64,000 bases of DNA from Phellopilus nigrolimitatus (Eukaryota > Basidiomycota > Agaricomycetes > Hymenochaetales > Hymenochaetaceae). The DNA lies in assembly GCA_021029095.1 (NCBI GenBank), contig JAJOHG010000050.1:62001-126000 (forward strand). Reading direction: 5' to 3'. Both the position numbers and the translations under genes were made by a program. Positions within the stretch are counted from its first letter, which is position 1, and every line of letters begins with the position of its first letter. Below the pieces are notes generated by a model. It made no database searches. It saw nothing but the letters and a program-made list of their open reading frames with translations, and was not told where the DNA came from. Positions 54,619-64,000 of this stretch are shown piece by piece.

Positions 54619-55893
54619 TCGTACTTGAAAGCGTGATGACGATGATGCAGATGGGCTGTGGAAGACGCGAAGGGACGCGAAGGGACGGGGTGGAGTGGGC
54701 GGGAAAGCAGAAACTGTACTGGGTAACGTAAGGAACGTAACCCGCGATTCAGATCATTTTAAAACTCAACAATGCCCCTCACCCTCCGCCCAAGCCTAGC
54801 TCCGTTCCCCCCGTCCCTGAGCCAGCCTCGATTTTTGCGTCCGTTTCTGCCAATTTGCTTTTTGATCGCGGAACCCCCACCAGCAGATTTACAGTTCACC
54901 CTTTTTTCCCACACAGTACGTAAACCAGAAACAGCACGACCTGCCCCAGCCGCCTTTCCGCCAGCCAGCCACAGATCGCACTCGCACCCGCCGCCCTTCC
55001 TTCCCTCACATAAGCCAATCAAACTAACGCATACACACATGAACCCTGGGCTTGCCCCCATCCGGCCTGCAATTCCGGCACCTCACAAGGCAATCGGCTC
55101 CCGCCGCGCAGCACAGGCAGGCCGTCCGAAACGCAATTCGAAATTCGCGTACAGTAGACGCCACACGCTATCTCGCCCCCCGGGGTCCCCTATCTCTCCC
55201 TTTCTTTCAGTGCTGCCCCTCCCCCTCCGGGGGGTTTTTTTTTCCGCCCTGCCCAAGCCGCTCTCCTCCCCTGACGTCCCCTTCCTCTCCTAGCTCCTCC
55301 CCCTTGACACTATGGCGATGGCGATGGGCGACGGGTGGGGCTATGGAAGACGCCATGCAGATCCAGCATACGAAATAAATAAACAAGGAACCATCCTCAA
55401 TCGCATTAGAGTGTTTTTAGAGGTCTTTGCACGACTTATGGTTACTACTATCTTTAGAATAGTCGAGCAGGCGACGGAGCCCAGCTAGAGGTGTGATACT
55501 GCGGAAGTCATGCAACCATTTTTGCTAGCCTGGGCTTTTTTTCGAGTAAGGGCGGGGTTATTTATCACCGACCCCGGGCTGACTACGAGGCGAGAGAAGC
55601 GGCGGAGGAAGGCGACACACTTCACTCAGAGTTTTGAAGCATCGCTCTGGATCCATTAAGTATGTCAACTGCCTGCCCATCAGAATGGTATATCGAGATG
55701 TAGGTTTATGCCGGCAGGGGACAGAGCTCTTTTATTTTATTCTGCTTTCATTTCGGGATTGATTGCTTGAGAAGAGAGATGGCACGGAAGACACCTGCGG
55801 CTTACAGTGATTATATACATGTACATACACGCACATTTTTTATATACGCGTATACGTAGGCTCTCTATAAGTCTTTCAAAGCACCATATACAT
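54619..55893. promoter_or_regulatory. Shared divergent promoter region
   Basis: About 1.2 kb separates the bZIP start (minus) from the Ecl1-like gene (plus). It holds a pyrimidine-rich stretch at 55150-55300 and AT-rich sequence towards the Ecl1-like start. I could not define a TATA box or a specific factor site with confidence. Confidence 0.45.
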
Positions 55894-58332
55894 ATGCACA
55901 TTACGGCGACCAAAACGCACGCTCGAAAAGGCTCCTCGCAGATTTATGGCTTCCGCGGAGCATGTGCATTGTATCCTCCCGTTTATCCTTATTCATCCCT
56001 TCTTACCCTTGTCTGCTCCCACTGCTTTTTGTCGAGCAACCCTACCAACCAACACAACCAAACCCCCGAGTTGGACACCGACGTCCATCTGGATACTTCC
56101 TGGTGTCTGGTCTGCGACTGCCTTATCATGCCTAAGCGGTACACTGTCCCCGACCTGCCTCCGTTGCCTCAAAAGGACGCGCCTGTGACCAGCAACTTGA
56201 CCATCTCCGTCAAGGGGGCTATGCGTGGCAAGCGCGGCCGCGTGTACGGTCTGCTCCGGGGCACTGGCCGCGTGCGCCCCGGCGGCGGCCTCCGCCCCAA
56301 CGTACCGAACAAAGCCAAGTCGCGCCAGCGCGCCGCGCAGGAGCCCGTCGTCCCGGAGCTGCCAGCCGCCCCCCACCGCACGCGCACCGTCATTGACCGG
56401 TCCCAGACGCCCCTCTACTGCAGCGAGGCGTGTCGCAAGAAGGACCTCGAGTCGTCCTGGCCCGTCCCAATGCCCAGCGCGCGCGGAATCCTCGAGCGCG
56501 ACTCGAGCTCCGATGGCCTGAAATCAGCAGAGTCGGCGCATCTCGCTACAAAGACAAAATATTACAGGAAGGAGAAGCGCGTCAGCCTCGGCGCGCACCC
56601 TGCTCAGCTCAACCCGGCCTACGTGTCTCCGCCTCTGCCTAGCCCTATTCTGCCCCCTGTCCCGTCCAACGAGCCGAACTTATGGGATTTTCTGGCGCTG
56701 GACCTCGACGCGACCACGCTCCGCCCCGCTCACTCCGAATCAGACACGAGCTCGTGCGCAACCGGTACGAGCTGCACCACGAGCGCCAGCGCCGAGGAAA
56801 GGAGCGCCGGGGAAGAGCGATCCGACGGCTTGCCAAATTTATACACGGACCCCGCTCCCCCGCCGCTCCCCCCGCTGCCTTTGCATCCGCATCGCCCATC
56901 CGCGCCTGCATTGGCGCCTCCAACTTCGGATCCAACAACGCAAGACGTTTCGCTGCTCCCTGGCGGGATCCTTATGACTGCAAGACTCTTAGTGGAAATC
57001 TTTCGCTCCGGCGCGGCGGACGGCGAGCAGGCGAAGGAGGAGAGGAGGCTGCGGGAGGAGCAGGCGAAGAAGGAGGAGGAGCGCAGGCGGGCGTGGGATC
57101 TCACGGGCGAGGCAGAGAGAGAAGCTCGCGCGAACAGGAGGGCCGGGAAGGTGGAGAAGCCGAAGCCGGCGGTTAGATTCGACCCGGCTCGCTGGCGCGA
57201 AACGGTCTACAGCTTCGCCACCCGGGATCACAGCGCGCCTGTGGGCGTCATCTCGACCCACCGTCGGTCCTCGACTGGCCCCGCCTCCGATTCACAGACA
57301 AATGCAGACAACACGGCAAAGGTTCGCCGCCCGCTCGTTCGCGCGCCCGCCGCGCCAACGCACGCGCAAAGCGCACTCGAGCTCTACGCGTGGGACCCGC
57401 TTGTCGTGCACGCGCCGTCGTCGTCCTCCACAGGCCCTGCACCGCGCAAAAAGAGCAACGTGAGCTTCGCCACCAGCTACTCGCCCGCGCTCGGCCGCGT
57501 CACCTCGACTTCGGCCTCAAAGTCCGCGTCGACCAAGTCGGCGTCCACATCAGTCAGCGACGACGCGCACTCGGGTACGAGCGCGCTCACTCTTCCCGGC
57601 GTCGACCCGGCGTTATACGCGGGCAAGAGACGCGCGGCCCCCCGCCGTGTGCTTGCAAAGGGGGTGGAGGGGAAACTGCTCGTGCCCGACGTCCTTCTCC
57701 GTTCTACCGTTAGCGCGAGGCGCAGCAAGCGGAGCGCGGGCGAGTTGGAAAGTGTGCGCGAGGAGGGTGGCGAGGGGGAGGCGGAGGGAACGTGGCACCG
57801 CCCGGCCGAGGAGATGAGCGAAGATGGGACGGGTATAAGCGCGCCGGAGAGGAGGCGGATGAACATGACGGGTATGTTGCATTTTCTTCTCTTCACTTCT
57901 GTTAACGATACTGACACGGCAACAATTCGAATTGTAGCATGTAACTGGACATATGAGAATGTTGAAGGACCACTCTACGACGCGATGCCCGCCGTCCCTA
58001 TCAAGCAGACGCGCTACGAGGAGATCTTCTTCCCCGACCCGCTCCCTGCAATATCAACCTCGCTCCGGACATCTCTCTCGACCGCATCCACCTCCGCCGT
58101 GCAGGAGTCAACACAAGAATCCAGCGCGGACGAGAAGCCCTATATCGAGACCTCGGCGTTGCACGCGCGCGACATCGAACTCGCGCGCCGCGCTATCCGC
58201 GAGGTTGGCAGCCGTCGTGGTGAGCACAGGGGCCGCACGGGTCTCTGGGTCGAAAAGGAGTGGGAGGTCACCGCCATCCCCGAGCGCAAGAAGCTCTTTC
58301 TGTTCGGCAGCGGGACCGGGAGGACTCAATGA
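55894..58332 (+). CDS. Ecl1-like zinc-binding (PF12855-type) protein
   Basis: The open frame runs to TGA 58330-58332 with one 66-nt intron (57872-57937). Because the intron length is a multiple of three and lacks stops, it also reads through. The N-terminal CxxC/CxxxC pair (WCLVCDC and LYCSEACRKKDLE, about 75 residues apart) matches the Ecl1 family, small regulators that extend chronological lifespan in fission yeast. Here a long Ser/Pro/Glu-rich tail follows, with a KEEERRRAWDLTGEAEREA coiled coil and FDPARWRE. The decayed copy at 19.5 kb has ATG where this gene has TTG (56071-56073). The nearest in-frame ATGs are upstream (55819, 55894) in sequence that looks like 5' leader, so the true start is uncertain. 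Without an upstream start the product is about 731 residues. Confidence 0.72.
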   Translation: MHITATKTHARKGSSQIYGFRGACALYPPVYPYSSLLTLVCSHCFLSSNPTNQHNQTPELDTDVHLDTSWCLVCDCLIMPKRYTVPDLPPLPQKDAPVTSNLTISVKGAMRGKRGRVYGLLRGTGRVRPGGGLRPNVPNKAKSRQRAAQEPVVPELPAAPHRTRTVIDRSQTPLYCSEACRKKDLESSWPVPMPSARGILERDSSSDGLKSAESAHLATKTKYYRKEKRVSLGAHPAQLNPAYVSPPLPSPILPPVPSNEPNLWDFLALDLDATTLRPAHSESDTSSCATGTSCTTSASAEERSAGEERSDGLPNLYTDPAPPPLPPLPLHPHRPSAPALAPPTSDPTTQDVSLLPGGILMTARLLVEIFRSGAADGEQAKEERRLREEQAKKEEERRRAWDLTGEAEREARANRRAGKVEKPKPAVRFDPARWRETVYSFATRDHSAPVGVISTHRRSSTGPASDSQTNADNTAKVRRPLVRAPAAPTHAQSALELYAWDPLVVHAPSSSSTGPAPRKKSNVSFATSYSPALGRVTSTSASKSASTKSASTSVSDDAHSGTSALTLPGVDPALYAGKRRAAPRRVLAKGVEGKLLVPDVLLRSTVSARRSKRSAGELESVREEGGEGEAEGTWHRPAEEMSEDGTGISAPERRRMNMTGMLHFLLFTSVNDTDTATIRIVACNWTYENVEGPLYDAMPAVPIKQTRYEEIFFPDPLPAISTSLRTSLSTASTSAVQESTQESSADEKPYIETSALHARDIELARRAIREVGSRRGEHRGRTGLWVEKEWEVTAIPERKKLFLFGSGTGRTQ

Positions 58333-59129
58333 ACGCCTTCGTTTGCGTAGAGCCGTCAACATCCAACGCACGCAGAGTGATTTAACAGGACATCAAGCAT
58401 CTACTATTCGACGCCGCCAATGCTGCATCGACACTCATCGACGGCAAGACACGTCATCAAAATGTACTATATGTACAACTACTGTTTATTCGTCTCCGCT
58501 CTCCTCGCTGCTCGCTATGCTGTCGCCTATCCTATACCTCCATACCGTCATACCCTCGGATACCGCCGCCGTCGCCGGCGTCCTAATCGCGTTGCTCTCA
58601 CCTCGGCTCTGATCGACTGCAATGTCAGGAATCCTGCAATCATCGTGTTTGTCTTCGTATGTACATTTGCTTCTATTTAACCTTATCTCCGCTTTCACTT
58701 TCTCGTTTCCCTTTGTCGCTGATCTTCGTGTTCGCTGCTTTCTTGTGTGTACATCCGTTCCCGCTCCGCTTGCATCTCAACCCTTTTTTGTGTACCACCA
58801 TTAGCATTAGTATCGCAACTGCTTGCCATTGTCTCTGCTGTCCCCGCATTATCGTCCTTATTCATTCCAATCGTCGTTTCTCATCGGTCATCTACATTAC
58901 TTGTATAGTTAGTTTCTTTGCTGCACATTACGCTTTCTACCACTTCATGTTCCATTCACGAACGTTTCATGACCGCACACCACATTTGTCTATATCTTTC
59001 ATTACTTGCCTATATGCATATGCACTTTACACATCCGACTCCCGATCGTTTCAGCTCTCGCCAACAGTCTTAATGTCTCGACCCTTCTCGTTTTTCGGCA
59101 AACCCGTAATATTACATGAGATCTTCTTA
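58333..59129. other. Intergenic, pyrimidine-rich
   Basis: T/C-rich sequence with frames of low-complexity Ser/Phe/Leu composition. No gene is supported. It probably contains the 3' region of the Ecl1-like gene and the left flank of the pogo-like element. Confidence 0.5.
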
Positions 59130-61954
59130 CAGTTGACTATCTAATAATGAATACGGTCCGTTCCCAGTTTTTGTATTCATTAATGGATCATATTCACTAG
59201 CGGATGTCACGTACTTGTGACTACGTGTGACTGTACATGGCGCTCCTGTCACACCAGTTTAATAATTCTAATTGTGTATTTTTTAAGCAATAAAACTCAT
59301 ATGTACTATTAGGAGTGAGATATGTTAGAGGAGAAGACAAGAAAGGGCTCAGGAAGTGTCCATGGTATCGAAATCACGTACGGTAAAGAATGAATCTAGT
59401 GTGACCTGCTTATGTGATTCCAAATCGAGGCGGCGGAGGTGCCCGCGCATGTGCCGCAGCTGCCTCTGCAACTCGAGTGCCGCAACGCCATCGGCTTCAG
59501 AGTGTGCGATGCACAGTTTCTCGAGCTTCTCGCACAGCTCAATACCTTCTCGTGCTGATACAACTTCATCTGCGTTATCGTCTTCGGGATCGTCGTCAAG
59601 GACTTCTGTTGCCGTGACATCACCATTCTGTTCTGCAACCAGCCTCCGTGCCTCCGCAATGATTTCAATGTCACCTCCAGGAAAATGGTAAGGTGATTCA
59701 CCAATCTCCATCTCTTCAATCGGATTCACAAGTTCTTCAAGAGTAGGAGCAGTGCCCCGGATGTGATTGAGCTTTTTCAAGTCGTCAACAGCCTCCATCA
59801 GCGATTTCTCGAACGACTCGAGCTGCGGGATTGTCGCTTTGTCAGGAATCAACGGGACTGGATCTGGGATGGCTGGTGGTGCTGACTGTTGAGCTTTGTG
59901 TGCGAGCTCATGGATAGCTGAGACTGCAGCAGGTACGTCTGATTCTGCTTGGAATACTGCATCAAAGGCCGGTTTCCAATCTGCATAAAGATAACGCTCT
60001 TTTAGATAGGCTTCGAGCTTTTTAATTGTCTCTGGCATTGTCATATCGTCGCAGCCTTCTGCAAATGCAAGGACAATATTCCAGGCATTTGGATCTTGGC
60101 TTGGAGATTCTACAGTGCCCGCCCCGATTGGCAATGCGCACGCAGTAACACTAGAAACACAGATTAGCTCTGACTCATAACTTTAACAGCTTTATTAACT
60201 TACGCTTCAACTGCATCTTGTATTTTTGTGTGATTCCAACAGTTTCGCCTCGTCTCAGGTGAGACAATATTCCAGGCCTCCTTCGCCATCAACATAACTT
60301 CGAGTAAGTTCACCTTATAAACGTCACTTTCGCCTGCCTTATCAAGGGAAATTGCTCGCAGACAGAATGTACGTCGATAAATTGCTTTCCAGCACCGAAT
60401 GATGCCAGCATCGAGAGGTTGGATAAAGGCTGTCATGTTGGGTGCGAGGAATTCTATATGAATGTTGGTGGGTTCGTATTTGATGATATGTCCGGCAAAG
60501 TTATCAACAAGCAGACAGATGTGCCGCTCCTGTCTTCTGAAGAAACGGTCCTGCTCCTTAACCCACCTACACATACGGTAAGCTAATGCTTTGCGAATAA
60601 TGATGTTTTTACTTACTCTTCAAAAAGTGCGGCTGTCATCCAAGCAGTCTTGTTGTTTCGGTAGTAAAAGCCTTTCTTTTCAGGCTTAATCTTGTTGAAG
60701 CAGCGAGGCTGCTGCGACTTTCCAATAAAGAAGACTGGCAAAGTCTCACTTCCGTCTGAATTGCAAGCAAATCCACAGTGATCCGAAATTTGCTGGTTTT
60801 TTCCCCTGACATTTGCTTCGTAACCAATCCTCGATCAGGTGGAGCACTTGAATGATAATTTGGTCAGACTGATCAACCACCAAATAGTATACCATCTTCT
60901 TTCTGCATTTGAAGACGAGGACTGTCAATCCGAACAGGCCTGACTCGTTAAAATTCCATCGGTCCTTCTTCGCATATGTAGACAGAACTTTGGACAGCCG
61001 TTTGCGTTCAACTTCAACAGCTGCCTGGTCTACAGACCCTGCTTCACCATGTCTTCGATACTCCTTCAATGCGTGACTGTTTCAGAGACTAAGTAAGATT
61101 ACACCAATATAAAGATAATTGAAAACGTACGCTTTGCAAGATTTTGGTACCCAACCATTGCTTTTCAACCGCTCTTCTGTCGGCACATCCATTGCCTCCT
61201 CGAACTTTGTGCGTTTTGCCACTAGCATAGGTCCATTCACCGTCTCATTCTTTTCCTCCATATGCTTGACCCAGAGCACCAAAGCCTCCTCTACATCTGG
61301 TCTGGTGACAATGCGTGTTCGTCTTGAAGAAAGTGAGTTCGTGTTGGATACAGACTTAGCCTGGTCTATTGCTCGGCCATCTACAGATAAATGGCGACAA
61401 AGAGCCGGCTGCGAGAATTCAGAGCACCCTCCGGACGAGAACAAAAATATTTGACAACATCGGCTTGTTTGATCTCAGGGTTTGCATCACAGTAGGCGAC
61501 AACATTCAGCCAGTCATTCAGAGTAAGGTGTTTCAAAGTATATTTTGGTTGAATAATGGCAGATGTCTCCGGAGCATGTTTGTCTTTTGGTTTGCGAGTT
61601 CAAGGAGGATACGGAACTTTTTGGTCACGAGTCTTCCGTTTTTTTGCATCCATTGAGTGGGGATTTGGACGAGCAGTGATCTTTCCTCCTTTCCTTACAT
61701 TTTGCTTTGCGTACTGGCTGTCAAACATGTCTAATGCTGTGTTGGGATCACGATCGAGGTGCAAGGCTCATCAAATCTCGACAAAAATAACCCGAAAAAG
61801 CAAATCTATTAATGCATATGGCCAAAAATCCGTATTCACTATTCGATACCGGATTTTATGAATAATTTGGCGGGCACGGAGTCGGTTCCAGCATTTCTTA
61901 TTCATTAGTAGCTCATATTCATTATTAGCTAATTCATTATTAGATATTCAACTG
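59130..61954. mobile_element. Near-complete pogo-like DNA transposon, TA flanked
   Basis: The ends match as inverted repeats: CAGTTGACTATCTAATAATG on the left and CAGTTGAATATCTAATAATG (reverse complemented) on the right. TA sits at 59128-59129 and 61955-61956. TAATGAATA motifs are repeated just inside both ends. The 2.8-kb body carries one minus-strand transposase gene filling most of its length. Confidence 0.88.
59349..61444 (-). pseudogene. Pogo/Tigger-type DDE_1 transposase, inactivated
   Basis: From the right end: a CENP-B/Tc5-type helix-turn-helix (EEALVLWVKHMEEKNETVNG, KRTKFEEAMDVP, ERLKSNGWVPKSCKA). After an intron comes SVDQAAVEVERKRLSKVLST and then KDRWNFNESGLFG. The next part is frameshifted: MSGEKTSKFRITV then ACNSDGSETLPVFFIGKSQQ, consistent with loss of one G at about 60776. 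The core continues ICLLVDNFAGHIIK, IEFLAPNMTAFIQPLDAG and CWKAIYRRTF. An intron from about 60219 to 60148 leads to the C-terminal exon (59349-60134) with an acidic tail. The first catalytic Asp is Asn (NFNESG instead of NFDESG); the second (VDN) and third (LDAG) are kept. Frameshift plus lost Asp make it inactive. Confidence 0.85.
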
Positions 61955-61956
61955 TA

Positions 61957-62452
61957 TATGACTTGTACAAGATGCGGCGAGGTGGTAAAACCACGTAAGT
62001 AAGCATGGAGGTAATGCATGTCCACTGAGCGCCCATATTTGAAGATTGTAGTGCACGAATTCCAAAGAATGGAAGGAAGTGGCCGTTAAACTGCCGGTAA
62101 ACATTGTGGCCTTCCTTTACACATAGATATAGGTGGCAAAGGCAAAGGCAAACGGACAATGCAGATCATCTGATCTTAGTTGTGGGAAATATATGTACCT
62201 AATATGCGTTGCAGCAACAGCACTGCGTGCTAAAGCTGTCACGGCGCTCTGGACTCAGGCTGGGCGGCGGGGTTAGCCTCCGTCATCACCTTGTATACAT
62301 TCCTCACGCCTTATCTTCTCGCTTTCCCACCATTTCCAGCTGGTCGTCTCTCTCTCTCTCTCTCTCTGTGGCTCTGGCGTAGCGCGTCCGCTCTCGCTTC
62401 CATTTTTCTCGCCCTTTTTGCTGCAATAAAACCGCCCCGTGCCGACACGTTC
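61957..62452. other. Intergenic, 5' flank of the proline-rich gene
   Basis: AT-rich to 62230, then a (CT)n tract at 62349-62367 about 85 bases before the ATG. CT-rich tracts are common upstream of fungal start sites. No gene is seen. Confidence 0.5.
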
Positions 62453-63805
62453 ATGTCCGGCTACCGCCTCCGCCCTGTGTCCACCCACGCGTCCCCCGAC
62501 ACCTCCATCTCCCCGTTCCCGCCCAGGTCCCCCGTCCCCGTCCCGCCCATCGTCCACCAGCAGCACTCCCATTCGCACCCGCACTCGCACTCGTACCCGT
62601 CCTCCGCACACAGCATGCACGCGTACTCCGCTCCCCAGACCACAAACATGCCCCAGCCCATCATGCTCTCCGCCGACCCCCACGCCCTCCCCCCGCTCAT
62701 CCTCTCTCCCTCCGACGGCAACGCCCCGCCCCGCCCGTGGTCGCCCTCAGCCGGCCTCCGAGGTTCGTCCCCCCATACCCCTTCCGTCTCTAAAAAATAT
62801 TAATCTCAACGCCCCGCTGCAGAAATCGACGCCGCGCCACCGCCCGTGCGCCGGAATGGCCTCCCCGCGCCGCTGACGGGGCACGAACTCATGGCGCTCT
62901 TCCCCGCGCCCTCGCCCTCCTCCTCCCCGACCTACCCCGCCCGCGCAGCCCCCGGCGCGCCCCCCATCCCCCTCCCCACGCCCACCTCCGGCTGGTTCGC
63001 ACACCAGGAGCGCGCCTTCTTCGCGCGCGCCGGGAAGGAGATCGTCCGCCTCAAGAAGGAGGACGACGCCGGGCCGTCTGGCTCGGGCGCGCCGCCCCCC
63101 GCCGCCGCCGCTGCCGGCCCAGTGCCCGCGGTGCCTGCGCCCCCCGCGGACGCGCGCAAGGAGGACCAGCAGATGTACTACGCGGAGAGCAGCCCCGTGA
63201 AGCAGCAGCAGAAGCAGCAGCAGCGCACGCCCGTGCCGCACCACCCGAGCGCCCCGGGCGCCGCAGGCCCGTCGTCCTCCTCGCTCTCACTCTTCCCCGC
63301 GTCGACGCTCTCCGGGCCGTCGTCCCAGCCGCTGCTGTACCGCCCCGCGCCGCCGCCGCCACCGCCGCGCGACGTGCACATGCGCGACGCGGGCCCGCCG
63401 CCCCCGCCCTCGCAGCAACAGCAACAACAGCAGCAGCAGCAGCAGGTGCAGGGCGTGATGCCCGCGCCGCCGCACCCAGCGCACCCACACGCGCACGCGC
63501 ACGCGCAAGCCCCGCTCCCGATGGCCGCGCTCGGCCACTCTCCGCGCATGTCCTCGAACGCGCTGCCCCCGCCGGCGTACCACGCGCACCCGCATCCGTA
63601 CACGCGTCTGTGCTCAAGCGGGAAAGCCTCAACACTCGCGCCGCCCCTGCGAGGGCCTGGGAAGGCGCGTGGCAGGTCACCAGGTGTGTACGCATACCCG
63701 CCCCCGCTGCCGCCACCGGCTGATGTGTATGGCGGAGACGTCCCGCTAAGCAAAACCTGCCGTGCAAGAAAGCTCATGCAGCGCGTCGTCGTGGGTGCAC
63801 AGTGA
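62453..63805 (+). CDS. Basidiomycete Pro/Gln/His-rich protein of unknown function
   Basis: ATG 62453, exon 62453-62762, a 60-nt intron (GTTCGT...CTGCAG), exon 62823-63805, giving 430 residues. Most of it is low complexity: HSHSHPHSHS, poly-Gln at about 63411-63444, Pro and Ala runs. A conserved-looking island, LTGHELMALFP followed by GWFAHQERAFFARAGKEIVR, lies just after the intron. I recall this island in other basidiomycete proteins without a known function. The C-terminus VPLSKTCRARKLMQRVVV is basic. The frame is clean and codon use is strongly GC-rich like the bZIP gene, so it looks functional. Possible role: a disordered regulator. Confidence 0.65.
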
Positions 63806-64000
63806 GAGGTATTGGGGAGGGGGGAGGAGGGGGGTCTTGAGCTTTCCTTTTTCTGATTTTCGATATCTTTTGTTTGTTTGTTTTGCTGTTTTTTTGTTTT
63901 TGTCTTTCGCTCGCGCAGGCGGGCTCGTCTTACCGTCTTACATTCCAACCCATCATTATCTTTGCACCTTTTCCTTCTCTGCCGCTTTCTTCCTGATGAT
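63806..64000. other. 3' flank of the proline-rich gene
   Basis: G-rich then T-rich sequence (TTTGTTTG repeats at 63867-63885). No further gene starts before the window ends. Confidence 0.5.

Noticed and set aside
62747..63244. Minus-strand Arg/Gly/Leu-rich frames under the proline-rich gene
   Set aside because: Shadow frames of a Pro/Ala/Gln-rich plus-strand gene with a clean start, intron and stop.
1..64000. CRISPR arrays, prokaryotic operons, biosynthetic cluster
   Set aside because: Introns, eukaryotic transposons and unrelated fragment order argue against all three. No regularly spaced identical repeats with unique spacers were seen.

Overview
The window reads as nuclear DNA of a mushroom-forming basidiomycete (Agaricomycetes). 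The signs are short GT-AG introns of about 50-70 nt, Agaricomycete-type KDZ transposase exons with a CxC2 Cys cluster, an expanded RNase H1 N-terminal-domain family, an Urbs1-type two-finger GATA factor, and low-complexity basidiomycete regulators.

There are two compartments. From 1 to about 51 kb the DNA is packed with mobile elements and broken copies of ordinary cellular genes. From about 51.8 kb to the end it carries three larger genes that look intact: a bZIP factor (minus), an Ecl1-like zinc-binding protein (plus), and a proline/glutamine-rich protein (plus). A pogo-like transposon sits between the last two.

Layout. 0.2-0.45 kb: GC-rich degenerate minisatellite. 0.8-3.7 kb (minus): Agaricomycete orphan gene of a type often seen near KDZ elements. 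4.1-5.3 kb: two-copy RNase H1 N-terminal-domain protein. 7.1-10.6 kb: KDZ transposase lacking its catalytic core. 11.5-12.6 kb: COPA and UTP4 WD40 fragments separated by a palindromic block. 12.6-13.1 kb: diverged tandem repeat. 13.3-16.5 kb: hAT transposase whose one oversized intron holds a CCT3/cyclase gene-fragment chimera. 18.1-19.2 kb (minus): PHD-like protein. 19.4-25 kb: mosaic of Ecl1-like, RPN6, an unknown Agaricomycete family and a dead KDM4-type JmjC gene. 26.9-27.8 kb (minus): ISWI remnant. 27.9-28.5 kb: Harbinger-like MITE. 29-30.4 kb (minus): vacuolar-type Ca2+-ATPase remnant. 31-33 kb (minus): GATA factor remnant. 33.3-34.7 kb: helicase-associated mobile-element protein remnant. 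34.8-36.0 kb: nested TA-flanked elements. 36.2-37.2 kb: second copy of the unknown family. 39.3-40.3 kb (minus): orphan gene. 41.2-41.8 kb: small SAP-domain gene. 43.1-44.0 kb: hAT-like element containing a perfect 138-bp foldback. 44-48.6 kb: fragments of eIF3a, PUF6/PUM3, HIRA and ARG5,6. 49.3-50.9 kb: three inverted-repeat elements.

The striking property is the density of partial, intron-bearing, DNA-level copies of housekeeping genes, at least fourteen families in about 37 kb. Several are joined into chimeras, and two chimeras were themselves duplicated. I infer repeated transposon-associated capture and duplication followed by decay, not one cellular pathway. I found no CRISPR array, no rRNA, and no tRNA that I could support. 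All homology calls are from protein-family pattern recognition without a database search.
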